From: an uncultured Collinsella sp.
Lineage (GTDB): Bacteria; Actinomycetota; Coriobacteriia; Coriobacteriales; Coriobacteriaceae
Assembly (NCBI GenBank): GCA_900751755.1
Contig: CAADSP010000003.1
Location: 1-53,748 of the forward strand
Direction of reading: 5' to 3'
DNA length: 53,748 nucleotides
Below, one piece after another: positions 43,043 through 51,296 of the stretch (its first letter is position 1; each line of letters starts with the position of its first letter). The translations under genes were made by a program, and so were the position numbers. The notes beneath the pieces are model-generated. The model saw only the letters and a list, made by a program, of their open reading frames with translations. It ran no database searches and was not told the origin of the DNA.

Positions 43043-43073
43043 ATGGCACCGTGCGGGTGTTGCCCGGTGCCAT
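43043..43073 (-). terminator. stem-loop just after the channel gene stop
   Basis: ATGGCACCG and CGGTGCCAT pair exactly around a 13-base loop. It begins four bases past the channel stop and has no T run; it may be a partial terminator. Confidence 0.6.
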
Positions 43074-43076
43074 GAA

Positions 43077-44390
43077 TTACTGATTGGTAGGTTCGTTACC
43101 AAGGTCTTGCGAGGCGAGTTTCTGTTCTTCGCTAAACTCGTCCGCTTCGGCGAGTTCTTCGGCGGTAGCTTCCCTTGGAGCGGCCTCGTCGGCATCGCAA
43201 TGATCGAAAACGAGTTGATAGGGGGCGATGTCGCGGCGGGAAAGCATGAGCTTTACCTCACGGCGCAAAGAACGCATGACGCTGCCGCGATCGGTCTCCT
43301 TGCAGGTGGCGACAACGCGAATGGTCATAGCGGTGCTGCTAAGGTCGACCACGCCCTTGTAGAAGGGGCCATCGATAATGGCGGGAACGCGGTCATGCAC
43401 GCTTTTGAGCTCGTCTTTAAGCACCTTTTCGACATAGGGTAGAGATTCTCCCACCGGGATGGTGATATCTATGCTGGCGTAAGAATTAAGTTTTGTCATG
43501 TTGGTGACATTCGAAATCGAGCTGTTGCGTAGGAGCAGGACATTGCCGTTGCCGTCATTGATCTTTGTGGTTCGCACACCAATCTCCATAACGGTGCCGG
43601 TATTGCCGCCAACCGAGATGACGTCTCCAACGCGGAACTCGCCTTCAAAGATAATAAAGAGCCCGCATAAGATATCCGTGATGAGGTCTTTGGCTCCAAA
43701 GGAGACGGCGAGCGTGATGATACCTGCCGAGGCTAAAAGCGTTGCGGTATCGACACCCAAAACGCCGAGGCACCAATAGAGCATAGCGATGAGAGTTCCG
43801 TATTTTGTCAGGCTCGAGAGAAGTCGGCATATCGTCTCGCCGCGCGCTCCAAGCACATTGGACAACATGCGAAGAAGCGCCTGCGCGATTGCGCACACTG
43901 TGAGAGCCACACAGGCGTACATGATCGATGCGGTGAGCGCGAATATGTTGAGACCGTGCTGCCAGTCGTTGCCCAGGATATAGGTAAATACCGAACGCGG
44001 GCCAAACAGAGCGTCTTTAAACAAGACGGCCAAAAAGACGATAAACACCGCGATGCCGGTAAACCATTTAAGGACTGTGCCGAGTTTTTGCTCGGGGGTT
44101 TTGTCCTCCCATTTAAAGGAGATGTTGAGCCATCGGCTAATGGCGCTTTCACTGTGTTTGACACGGCCGTCGGACGTCGTGACGGTGATGTTGTGCCGTC
44201 TTGTCGCGAAATCGTCTTCGTGCTTCGAACGCTTTTCTTCGACTTTTATGGTGTCGAGCGTCAGCAACGGGTAGATAAGGGCAAAGCAAATGGCGGCGAT
44301 GATTCCGGTTGCGATTGTGAGCGGAACGCGCTGGTGCATAAAGGAGTCTTCGGGTGCCGCGACGTAAACGTAATAGTCGCCAGTCTCCAA
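43077..44390 (-). CDS. C-terminal part of frameshifted Cache-MscS gene: channel half
   Basis: This frame is open back to base 44480, where it joins the upstream Cache half if one A is restored. The TTG at 44390 is only the first usable start. It encodes the end of the second Cache domain (DEQLADGF, then YIDNQKLYASCLETGDYYVY), a transmembrane helix, a cytoplasmic stretch, two more helices and an MscS core. The core has a pore-lining helix (LLASAGIITLAVSFGAKDLI) and the beta domain (FRVGDVISVGGNTGTVMEIG, then LRNSSISNVTN). The tail is acidic. MscS pores open under membrane tension or ligands and release small solutes. In the intact form this would be residues 561-1027. Confidence 0.85.
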   Translation of the reverse strand: METGDYYVYVAAPEDSFMHQRVPLTIATGIIAAICFALIYPLLTLDTIKVEEKRSKHEDDFATRRHNITVTTSDGRVKHSESAISRWLNISFKWEDKTPEQKLGTVLKWFTGIAVFIVFLAVLFKDALFGPRSVFTYILGNDWQHGLNIFALTASIMYACVALTVCAIAQALLRMLSNVLGARGETICRLLSSLTKYGTLIAMLYWCLGVLGVDTATLLASAGIITLAVSFGAKDLITDILCGLFIIFEGEFRVGDVISVGGNTGTVMEIGVRTTKINDGNGNVLLLRNSSISNVTNMTKLNSYASIDITIPVGESLPYVEKVLKDELKSVHDRVPAIIDGPFYKGVVDLSSTAMTIRVVATCKETDRGSVMRSLRREVKLMLSRRDIAPYQLVFDHCDADEAAPREATAEELAEADEFSEEQKLASQDLGNEPTNQ

Positions 44391-44467
44391 GCAGGAGGCG
44401 TAGAGTTTTTGGTTGTCGATGTAGACGAAGTCGCTAAAGCCATCTGCAAGCTGCTCGTCAGTCAGTC

Positions 44468-46159
44468 CTATTTCGGATGCTTTTTCCCAAGAAGAAGGTC
44501 GTTGGGATGATATGCGACGGTACCGTCTTTTTTCTCGATTGCAAAGGCGAAGCCTCCGGCGCCCGCCTTGATGCCATCGAGCACTGCGTCGATCTTGGTG
44601 CTCTTGAGCATTTCTTCTAAGCGCATGGGGCGCACGGCAATCTGCACGATTCCGTCTGCAATGCCATCCTGATCGTAGAGTGCGACTCCGATGTACTGAT
44701 ATGTCTCGCCGGTGGTTCTGTTGATAGAGAGAGGCTGTATATATTCATCCTTGCCGCCCAAAAGCGAGCGGAACTCGTAGGAGGAGTCACCGTATTTGGT
44801 CGAAAGACTGTAGGATCGCTGCGACGTGCTTGAGCTCGTCATATTGCCGTCGCCGTCGTAGAGATAAATTGACTCGATGTTGAGCGTTTTTGCCATGCTG
44901 TGCAGGTCGGCTCGCGTGGCGAGCTCTGGATTGTGCTCAATGATGTAGGCGATAATGTGGCAGGCGGTGGCATAGTGCTCGCTATACTGCCTCGTAAGTT
45001 CATCCTCGCGCAGCGCATTATTTTTGAGCGTTTGATCAATCTGCTCTAAGCGCTCCCGATTGACCGTCGCCTGGCTCGAAAGGGCAAAGAGCGTTTGCAT
45101 ATAGAAGGTTACTGCCAAAAGTAAGACGAGTCCTGCAATGGACAAGGCTGTTGCGCGCCTGCCCACGGAGGGGCTAAACCGAAGGCTGCGACCGATCTTG
45201 ACGTATTCGTGATGGTCGTGGTCGTCATGTTCGTCATCTGCTAGGACAAACAGGTCATAGAGTGCCACGGCGGCGACGACTGCGATGAAGGCAAAGAGGA
45301 TGACGCCCACGGTGATGTTGCGCGCGGAGGCGGTATCGCTTTCGGGGATGGCGAGAATGTAATAGGTGTCATCGACCAACTTGACGCGACAATACAGGCT
45401 TGTGTTTTTGACGGAAGTGATGAATGTCTTGCCGTCTTCAAGATTGCCCACGTCGATGCCGTTGTCGAGTGCATCGGTACCTATCATGTTCTGATCGGGA
45501 TGGTAGGTGATCAGGTGTGTTTTTGCCGATACGGCGAGGACATATCCGTGACTGCCGAGCGAGATGTTCTTGAGCATGCTCTCGGCCGAGCCGGTGTCCT
45601 TGACAAGGGCGTGCAGCTCTTGGGGATTTTGCTCTACGATGACCATGGTGTCGTCATCGATTTTGGCGGCATAGTATCGCATGAGCCAGTCTTGATCGGG
45701 AAGATCGACCTCAACTGGATCGGAGGGCTTGCCGGTCTCGAAGCACTGACGTAGCTGGTTGAAGCGGGCACGGCTAAAATCGGCTTTGGTGTCAGCCGCT
45801 TTGGCGATGATGGAGCCGTCACGTCGGGTAACGAGAACGTTATCGACCTTGAGCAGGTCCTTGAACTCGGCCATTTTGGCATCGGTCGCTTCATAACCGG
45901 CATCGTTGGCCGCCATAAATGCGATGCTTGCGGCACGCGTGCGATACAGGTCATCAAATGTTTGGGTGTTGTCTTTTGTTTCCGACCGGGCCGTTTTAAC
46001 GAGATCGGGGAGTTCGGCGGCAACCCGATCGAATTCTAAAGCGTATTCCTCTTGCGATAGACGCGTTTGCATCGAGGCGAGTAGGAGTCCCATCGCTAAC
46101 GTGCAGACGGCTACGGCAATGGCAAGCGCCACGGACTTCTGTTTTAGTCGCTTGGACAT
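44468..46159 (-). CDS. N-terminal part of frameshifted Cache-MscS gene: double sensor half
   Basis: As written the protein has 563 residues and ends after GKKHPK because an A run of five puts TAG in frame. Helix 1 (10-29) is followed by Cache-like module 1 (about 40-275, with GSHGYVLAVSAKTHLITYHPDQ). Helix 2 (about 281-303) leads to a His/Asp-rich linker (DDEHDDHDHHEY) and helix 3 (336-358). Cache-like module 2 follows (SIYLYDGDGNMTSS, GFAFAIEKKDGTVAYHPND) and is cut near its end. With one more A, the frame continues KKASEIGLTDEQLADGF into the MscS half, about 1027 residues in all. AAGGAAG precedes the ATG, 12 bases after the binding-lipoprotein stop. No enzymatic domain is present. Confidence 0.85.
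   Translation of the reverse strand: MSKRLKQKSVALAIAVAVCTLAMGLLLASMQTRLSQEEYALEFDRVAAELPDLVKTARSETKDNTQTFDDLYRTRAASIAFMAANDAGYEATDAKMAEFKDLLKVDNVLVTRRDGSIIAKAADTKADFSRARFNQLRQCFETGKPSDPVEVDLPDQDWLMRYYAAKIDDDTMVIVEQNPQELHALVKDTGSAESMLKNISLGSHGYVLAVSAKTHLITYHPDQNMIGTDALDNGIDVGNLEDGKTFITSVKNTSLYCRVKLVDDTYYILAIPESDTASARNITVGVILFAFIAVVAAVALYDLFVLADDEHDDHDHHEYVKIGRSLRFSPSVGRRATALSIAGLVLLLAVTFYMQTLFALSSQATVNRERLEQIDQTLKNNALREDELTRQYSEHYATACHIIAYIIEHNPELATRADLHSMAKTLNIESIYLYDGDGNMTSSSTSQRSYSLSTKYGDSSYEFRSLLGGKDEYIQPLSINRTTGETYQYIGVALYDQDGIADGIVQIAVRPMRLEEMLKSTKIDAVLDGIKAGAGGFAFAIEKKDGTVAYHPNDLLLGKKHPK
44478..44485 (-). other. one-base frameshift in A run joining sensor and channel halves
   Basis: On the minus strand GGGAAAAAGCATCC has five A. 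Six would give GGG AAA AAA GCA TCC and connect both frames into one Cache-MscS protein with natural sequence on both sides. Confidence 0.8.
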
Positions 46160-46171
46160 GGGTGGACTTCC

Positions 46172-47011
46172 TTAGTTCCATTTCTCGATGAGCGTATCGA
46201 TTGTTTTGTCTTTGAGCATTGAGCGTACTTCGGCGGCAACTTTGGGTGAAAGCTCAGAGCCCTTCTGCGTTGCGACGGCGTAGCGCTGTGGGTTGATGCC
46301 AAAATCGGGCAGGACGGTGCGCTCGCCATCGAGATAGGTTTTGGCAATTGCGCCATCGGTCGCCATGGCGTCGATGTCGCCGGCTTCCAATGCGCAGGAA
46401 AGCTCAGCGTAGCTTGCATATTGGCTCAGATGCCATGTGTCGTAGTCAATGTTGCCGCTCTTGGCATCCTGCTGCTGGGGGATGCCGTCCGAAAGCCCCA
46501 GCTCCAAAAACTTCGCGGCAAGTTGAGGTGCAGCGTTTGTTCCGGATACCGTGCCAATTGTTCCGCCCTTAAGCTGGGAGAAGGATTGAATGAGCGATGT
46601 ATTTTCGACAACAAGAATTACCGAGTCGGTGTAATAGGCGGCAGAGAAGTCAAACAGCTTTTTGCGTTCGTCGCTTATCGAGTAGCATGCGATCAGGCAA
46701 TCGACTTTTCCCGACGAAAGCATTTCTTCGCGTGTCTCGGGCGTTACGGATGTAAACGAACAGCCTCCATAGCCAAGACGGTTTGCCAACTCGTTGGCGA
46801 GGTCGATTTCGAATCCGTAGTATTTGCCGTTGTTGGGATTACGCTCGCTAAACCCGACGATATCCGAGCGGACGCCTACGTTCAGCCTGGCCTTGCCGGA
46901 CATGTCGGAATTACTGTTCGAGCAGGCTGGCAGTACCACAGCTGCCAGTGTGGCTCCGGCTGCCGAGATTGCCAACCGGCAGGCCTTTCGGCGTGTGACT
47001 GAATGGTCCAT
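46172..47011 (-). CDS. amino-acid-type binding lipoprotein of the sensor-channel operon
   Basis: The 279-residue product starts at ATG 47011, six bases after GAGGA; ATG 47017 is too close to that site. The signal has a twin arginine (VTRRKACRLAISAAG) and a lipobox ending LPACS (Cys30), so export may be through Tat. The mature part follows the family 3 binding-protein pattern (LNVGVRSDIVGF, YYGFEIDLANELANRLGY, GKVDCLIACYSISDERKK). No ABC transporter gene is adjacent. The next gene, 12 bases on, is the Cache-MscS protein. Presentation of bound ligand to that sensor is an inference from gene order. Confidence 0.92.
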   Translation of the reverse strand: MDHSVTRRKACRLAISAAGATLAAVVLPACSNSNSDMSGKARLNVGVRSDIVGFSERNPNNGKYYGFEIDLANELANRLGYGGCSFTSVTPETREEMLSSGKVDCLIACYSISDERKKLFDFSAAYYTDSVILVVENTSLIQSFSQLKGGTIGTVSGTNAAPQLAAKFLELGLSDGIPQQQDAKSGNIDYDTWHLSQYASYAELSCALEAGDIDAMATDGAIAKTYLDGERTVLPDFGINPQRYAVATQKGSELSPKVAAEVRSMLKDKTIDTLIEKWN

Positions 47012-47191
47012 TTGCATTCCTCACGACGAATGTTCAGTCCTTTAATGATACGGACGGGCAAGTATGGAACAGCCGCGAAGCGGCGGGTAAACGCAGGGTT
47101 GAGGTGGAGGGCAATCCTGACGGGATTTGGTGCTTTACCGCTAAATAGATGCCCGCATTCTGCAATGGGCTGTGGGCCATGTCGCATGTGG

Positions 47192-47197
47192 GACAAT
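47192..47197 (+). promoter_or_regulatory. -10-like GACAAT upstream of rsmJ
   Basis: ATGTGGGACAATAGCGG lies 65 bases before the start codon. Confidence 0.4.
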
Positions 47198-47262
47198 AGC
47201 GGACGGTTGGGTGCTGGCATAAACGGCGCTCACGTATTCGTTTTGCTTGCTAAGGAGTACCC

Positions 47263-47967
47263 ATGGGCGTCGTCGATCCCTTTTCTGTTGCTCGGGCCGC
47301 GGGGCTTGAGCTGATCGGGAAGTCCGAGGGCCTCACGCTCACCGACGGCACGATGGAGCTGCGTGCCGATTTTGGCCGCATGCTTCCGCGGCTCAAACAG
47401 GGCCGTCTGCAGCAAGAGCTGTTGGTAAAGGCTGCGCGCGCAAAAGGCATCGAGCGCCCATGGGCGATTGATGCCACGGCAGGCTTTGGCGAGGATTCGC
47501 TGCTGCTGGCTGCCGCGGGCTTTACCGTCGATCTGTATGAGCAGGATTGCGTGATTGCGGCGCTCCTCAAGGATGCCTTGGATCGCGCGACAGATGATCC
47601 GGCGCTTGCGGCTGCCGTGGCTCGCATGCGCCTTCATGCGGGCGAGGACAGCATTGCCGGCCTTCGCCTTGCAACCGAGCTGATCGGGCGGGGCGAGCTT
47701 ACCGCTCCCGACGTGGTGTATCTGGACCCCATGTTTCCCGAGCGCACCAAAAGTGCGGCGGTCAAAAAGAAGTTCCAACTCTTGCACCATCTGGAACAGC
47801 CATGTACCGATGAGGAATCGCTGGTCGAGGCGGCGCTTGCTGTGCATCCGCGCAAGGTCGTTATCAAGCGGCCGGTGAAGGGCCCACTGCTTGCCGGCGT
47901 TAAGCCGAGCTATCAACTTGCGGGCAAGGCCGTTCGTTACGATGTTTTGGTGCCGCCGCGCCCGTAG
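47263..47967 (+). CDS. rsmJ: 16S rRNA guanine-N2 methyltransferase RsmJ-like
   Basis: The 234-residue protein has IDATAGFGEDSLLLAAAGF for SAM binding and VYLDPMFPERTKSAAVKKKF, with the DPMFP active-site pattern of RsmJ. RsmJ methylates N2 of G1516 in 16S rRNA (E. coli numbering). AAGGAG precedes the ATG. The length is near that of E. coli RsmJ. Its presence in an actinobacterial-type genome is slightly unexpected but the motifs are clear. Confidence 0.9.
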   Translation: MGVVDPFSVARAAGLELIGKSEGLTLTDGTMELRADFGRMLPRLKQGRLQQELLVKAARAKGIERPWAIDATAGFGEDSLLLAAAGFTVDLYEQDCVIAALLKDALDRATDDPALAAAVARMRLHAGEDSIAGLRLATELIGRGELTAPDVVYLDPMFPERTKSAAVKKKFQLLHHLEQPCTDEESLVEAALAVHPRKVVIKRPVKGPLLAGVKPSYQLAGKAVRYDVLVPPRP

Positions 47968-48000
47968 CTTGCGTGCGATGGCTGGCGCTCCGTCAATGCC

Positions 48001-48015
48001 GCGCCGAAGCGGCGC
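48001..48015. terminator. short hairpin between convergent genes
   Basis: GCGCCG-AAG-CGGCGC lies directly before the stop of the gene on the opposite strand. Confidence 0.45.
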
Positions 48016-48312
48016 CTATTTCCAAGGGTGCGACGTCAGGTGCCATCCACCGCAGTATTCGCATTTGTAGCAGGCCAAACCACGTCGCCCGCGGTTTTCG
48101 CAGTCGGCCATAACAGCCTCGGCCTCAGCGCGCGTGTCGTAACGGTTTTTGCGCTCGCACGACTTGTAGCGCCAGGCCTCATCGCGCTCGGCGTCCAGGG
48201 CGTCGCGGCGCTCGTCTTCGCGCGCAAACAGGTCGCTCATATCGCCGCCGGTGGCAGCGCTCAAAAACTCGCTTTTTGCCTTTGACCAGGCGGCTCGCTT
48301 TTTGCTCCCCAT
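48016..48312 (-). CDS. small zinc-ribbon protein of unknown function
   Basis: The 98-residue product starts at ATG 48312; GGAGAGGGG lies about nine bases upstream. The first half is charged and helical. The second half has CERKNRY, a central EAEAVMADCENRG, and a C-terminal CYKCEYCGGWHLTS, which looks like a C-x2-C...C-x2-C-type zinc ribbon ending in WHLT. Proteins with this ending occur widely without known function. It is divergent from the GNAT gene and convergent with rsmJ. Confidence 0.75.
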   Translation of the reverse strand: MGSKKRAAWSKAKSEFLSAATGGDMSDLFAREDERRDALDAERDEAWRYKSCERKNRYDTRAEAEAVMADCENRGRRGLACYKCEYCGGWHLTSHPWK

Positions 48313-48337
48313 CTGCTTCGTGCCCCTCTCCAAACGC

Positions 48338-48367
48338 TGGTATCATTGCTCAACCAAAGTGATACCA
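48338..48367. promoter_or_regulatory. inverted repeat in divergent promoter region
   Basis: TGGTATCA (48338-48345) and TGATACCA (48360-48367) are exact arms 14 bases apart between the zinc-ribbon and GNAT genes. Possible operator. Confidence 0.4.
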
Positions 48368-48386
48368 ATAAACGTGAGGTCGCCGC

Positions 48387-48878
48387 GTGATGATCAGAAA
48401 AACCCTCGATACCGACATTCCCGCCGTCATGGCTATCTATGACGCGGCCCGCGCCTTTATGCGCGCGCATGGCAACGCCACGCAGTGGCCCGAGGGCACG
48501 CCTTCGGTCGAGCAGCTGGCTGCCGATATCGCCGCCGGTGGCAGCTATGTGTGCGAAGTCGACGGTCGCGTGGTAGCGACGTTTGCCTTTTTACCGGGCC
48601 CGGACGAGTGCTATGACGTAATTGAGGACGGTCAATGGCGTAGCGACACTCCGTACGCCGTGCTGCACCGCGTGGCGTCCGATGGCACCGTGCACGGTAT
48701 CGCGGCTGCGATGTTTGCCTTTGCCAAGGAGCGCGCCGATCACCTGCGTATCGACACGCATCAGGACAACCTGCCCATGCAGGGCGCGAGTATTAAGGCG
48801 GGGTTTGAGCGTGCCGGCGTCGTGTATGTGTCGGACGGCACGCCGCGTGTTGCGTTTGACTGGCTGCGCGAGGCATAA
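48387..48878 (+). CDS. GNAT-family N-acetyltransferase
   Basis: The 163-residue protein starts at GTG 48387, seven bases after GAGG; ATG 48390 is also possible. It begins MIRKTLDTDIPAVMAIYDAAR, and has VCEVDGRVVATFAFLPG and LHRVASDGTVHGIAAAMFAFA for acetyl-CoA binding. The motif RIDTHQDNLPMQ is typical of a GNAT subgroup in which Asp and His lie before the last strands. It should transfer acetyl from acetyl-CoA to an unknown amine. Confidence 0.92.
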   Translation: MMIRKTLDTDIPAVMAIYDAARAFMRAHGNATQWPEGTPSVEQLAADIAAGGSYVCEVDGRVVATFAFLPGPDECYDVIEDGQWRSDTPYAVLHRVASDGTVHGIAAAMFAFAKERADHLRIDTHQDNLPMQGASIKAGFERAGVVYVSDGTPRVAFDWLREA

Positions 48879-48905
48879 GAGCGGGGACGCGTATCAACAA
48901 TTCGC

Positions 48906-48944
48906 GCGAACGAAAATGGCCCCGGGTGGGCCATTTTCGTTCGC
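48906..48944. terminator. 16-base-pair hairpin after the GNAT gene
   Basis: GCGAACGAAAATGGCC (48906-48921) and GGCCATTTTCGTTCGC (48929-48944) pair exactly. There is no T run. Confidence 0.65.
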
Positions 48945-49131
48945 TGCGCTGATTTGCAAGCCGGCTTTCGCAAGGCGCGAACCTACGAAAATCGCCGCGC
49001 GGCAACGCGGGGCGATGAGCTCGGTCGGGGGATAGGGCCCGCTTCGCCCGCCGGCCCGTAAATTGTATCATCCAGTGTGGAGCGTGAACGCCCGTCGCCG
49101 CGTGCGATGGGCTTGTAATAAGAGGAGAGCC

Positions 49132-51132
49132 ATGTCGAAGCAAGCGGTCGTTGGAATCTTGGCGCATGTCGATGCCGGCAAGACCACGCTGGCCGAGGCC
49201 ATGCTGTTCAACGCGGGTCGCATTCGCAAGCGCGGCCGCGTGGACGATGGCGATTCGCATCTGGACTCGAACGCGATCGAGCGTGAGCGCGGCATTACGA
49301 TCTTCTCGTCACAGGCCGTGCTCGACCATGGCGATACCCGCGTCATGCTCGTGGATGCGCCGGGACATGTCGATTTTTCTGCCGAGGCGGAGCGCACACT
49401 GCGCGCACTCGACTATGCGATTTTGGTTGTGGGCGCCAACGACGGCGTGCAGGGGCACACCGAAACCCTGTGGCGCCTGCTTGCACGCTATGACATCCCG
49501 ACGTTCATCTATATCAACAAAATCGATTTGGAGAATCCCGGCCGCAATGTTTTGCTGGCACAACTTGGGCAGCGTCTTTCCGAGGGCTGCCTGGATGCCA
49601 GCGAACTGCTGGTGGGCGGCGCCGTTCAGGAGGACGCTGCTGCGTTGGACGAGGCGGCGCTCGAGGAGTTTCTCGAGACGGGTGAGCTTTCCGTCGCAAC
49701 GCTGTCGCGCATGGTTGCCGAGCGCAAGCTCTTTCCCTGCTTTGCCGGCTCGGCGCTCAAGGACCAGGGCGTGGACGAGCTGCTGGATGGTATATGTGCG
49801 CTGATGCGCGAGCGAACATGGCCCCAGGAGTTCGCCGCGCGTGTCTACCGCGTGAGCCGCGGGGATCGCGGCGAGCGCTTGGCATGGGTTAAGGTGACCG
49901 GCGGTGTGCTGCGTGCAAAGCAAGTTGTCGAGGGATGTTCTGGCGCCTCCACTTGGGAGCAGAAAGCCGATCAGGTACGCATCTATAACGGCGAAAAGTA
50001 TGAGCTTGCCCAAGAAGTTGCTGCTGGCGGTATTTGTGCCGTGACGGGCCTTGCGCACGTTCGCCCAGGGGACGCCCTGGGCGCGGAGCCTGCGGGCGAT
50101 ATGTCCGTCATTGCACCAGTCCTTACCTATACGGTGCTTCCGGGCGAACACGATGTCCATGCGGTGTTCAAAGCGTTGACTGAGCTGGCGGACGAAGATC
50201 CCATGCTCGGCGTAAGCTGGAATACGCATCTCGAGCAGATTCATTTGCAGTTGATGGGCGCCGTGCAACTCGAGGTCGTGCAGCGGGTGTTGGCCGATCG
50301 CTTTGGCCTTTCGATTGCGTTTGAGCCCGGCGGCATTCTCTATAAGGAGACCATTTCGCAGCCGGTCGAGGGCGTGGGGCACTTTGAGCCATTGCGCCAC
50401 TATGCCGAGGTGCATCTGCGCCTGGAGCCGTTGCCAGCGGGTTCGGGCGTGCAGTTTGGGACCGTGACCTCGACCGACGAGCTCGATCTTAACTGGCAGC
50501 GTTTGGCACTCACCAACGCCATGGAGCGCGATCACCTGGGCGTGCTGACCGGCTCGCCCATCACCGATGTGCGCATTACACTCACGGGCGGCCGTGCGCA
50601 TGCCAAGCACACCGAGGGCGGCGATTTTCGCCAGGCCACGTACCGCGCGATTCGCCAGGGTTTGATGCGGGCGCGCGAGGCCGGCGCGGCGGTGCTGTTG
50701 GAGCCGTGGTATCGCTTTGAGCTCGAGGTGCCGGGGGAGTGCGTGGGTCGGGCGCTCTCGGATGCCACGCGTATGGGTGCCGAGTACGAGCCGCCGACGA
50801 TGGCGGGCGACCGGGCGAAGCTTGTGGGTCGCGTGCCGGCATCTGAGGTGCAGGATTACGCGCTGGAGGTGGCTGCCTACACGAGCGGTCGCGGTCATCT
50901 GTACCTAGAGTTTGCCGGCTATGCGGCTTGTCATGATGCCGAGCGCGTAATCGAGACGGCCGCCTATGAGCCCGAGGCCGATCTGCCCAACACGCCCGAT
51001 TCGGTCTTTTGCTCTCACGGCGCCGGCTACACGGTCAAATGGTACGACGTACCCGCCACGGCGCACGTCAAGGTCGATTCCGCCACCTTCCGCTCCTATC
51101 GCCCCGCCGACCCCACCTTCTTCTGCCATTAG
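49132..51132 (+). CDS. EF-G/TetM-like translation factor GTPase
   Basis: The 666-residue GTPase starts at ATG 49132 after AGAGGAG. G1 is AHVDAGKTT, switch I has RERGITIFSS, G3 is DAPGHVDFS and G4 is NKID. The length, IERERGITI context and the C-terminal domain order fit the ribosomal-protection (TetM/TetO/TetW) branch rather than EF-G. Chromosomal members of this branch can be housekeeping or regulatory factors without conferring tetracycline resistance. No mobile element or leader peptide adjoins it, and base composition matches its neighbours. Resistance is therefore not claimed. Confidence 0.85.
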   Translation: MSKQAVVGILAHVDAGKTTLAEAMLFNAGRIRKRGRVDDGDSHLDSNAIERERGITIFSSQAVLDHGDTRVMLVDAPGHVDFSAEAERTLRALDYAILVVGANDGVQGHTETLWRLLARYDIPTFIYINKIDLENPGRNVLLAQLGQRLSEGCLDASELLVGGAVQEDAAALDEAALEEFLETGELSVATLSRMVAERKLFPCFAGSALKDQGVDELLDGICALMRERTWPQEFAARVYRVSRGDRGERLAWVKVTGGVLRAKQVVEGCSGASTWEQKADQVRIYNGEKYELAQEVAAGGICAVTGLAHVRPGDALGAEPAGDMSVIAPVLTYTVLPGEHDVHAVFKALTELADEDPMLGVSWNTHLEQIHLQLMGAVQLEVVQRVLADRFGLSIAFEPGGILYKETISQPVEGVGHFEPLRHYAEVHLRLEPLPAGSGVQFGTVTSTDELDLNWQRLALTNAMERDHLGVLTGSPITDVRITLTGGRAHAKHTEGGDFRQATYRAIRQGLMRAREAGAAVLLEPWYRFELEVPGECVGRALSDATRMGAEYEPPTMAGDRAKLVGRVPASEVQDYALEVAAYTSGRGHLYLEFAGYAACHDAERVIETAAYEPEADLPNTPDSVFCSHGAGYTVKWYDVPATAHVKVDSATFRSYRPADPTFFCH

Positions 51133-51205
51133 GGGACGGGGTAGAAATGGTAGATTTTTGAACCCTCTGATCCTTGACTAATTGATTTTGGCGCCGACGC
51201 TGCAA

Positions 51206-51226
51206 GAGGGACAGTCCCTTTGTCAC
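51206..51226. repeat. truncated copy of the GTGACAAAGGGAC repeat
   Basis: GAGGGACAGTCCCTTTGTCAC shares 20 of its 21 bases with the right part of the palindrome at 13001-13027. The left arm is missing. Confidence 0.65.
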
Positions 51227-51231
51227 CTGCT

Positions 51232-51269
51232 GATGATATAACTCGGTATAAGTTGGTATAACTGTTACC
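51232..51269 (+). promoter_or_regulatory. repeated GGTATAA boxes before AAA ATPase gene
   Basis: Three TATAA-type units (GATATAAC, GGTATAAG, GGTATAAC) occur in phase about 10-11 bases apart, ending in GTTACC. This may be a promoter with an operator. Confidence 0.4.
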
Positions 51270-51296
51270 AGGGTTTACCGATCCGAGGAGGCCGAC

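Noticed and set aside
49309..50898. 529-codon minus-strand ORF opposite the TetM-like gene
   Set aside because: Antisense shadow with no recognisable domain.
49132..51132. Acquired tetracycline resistance gene
   Set aside because: No mobile context or leader peptide, and composition matches neighbours; family membership alone does not show resistance.
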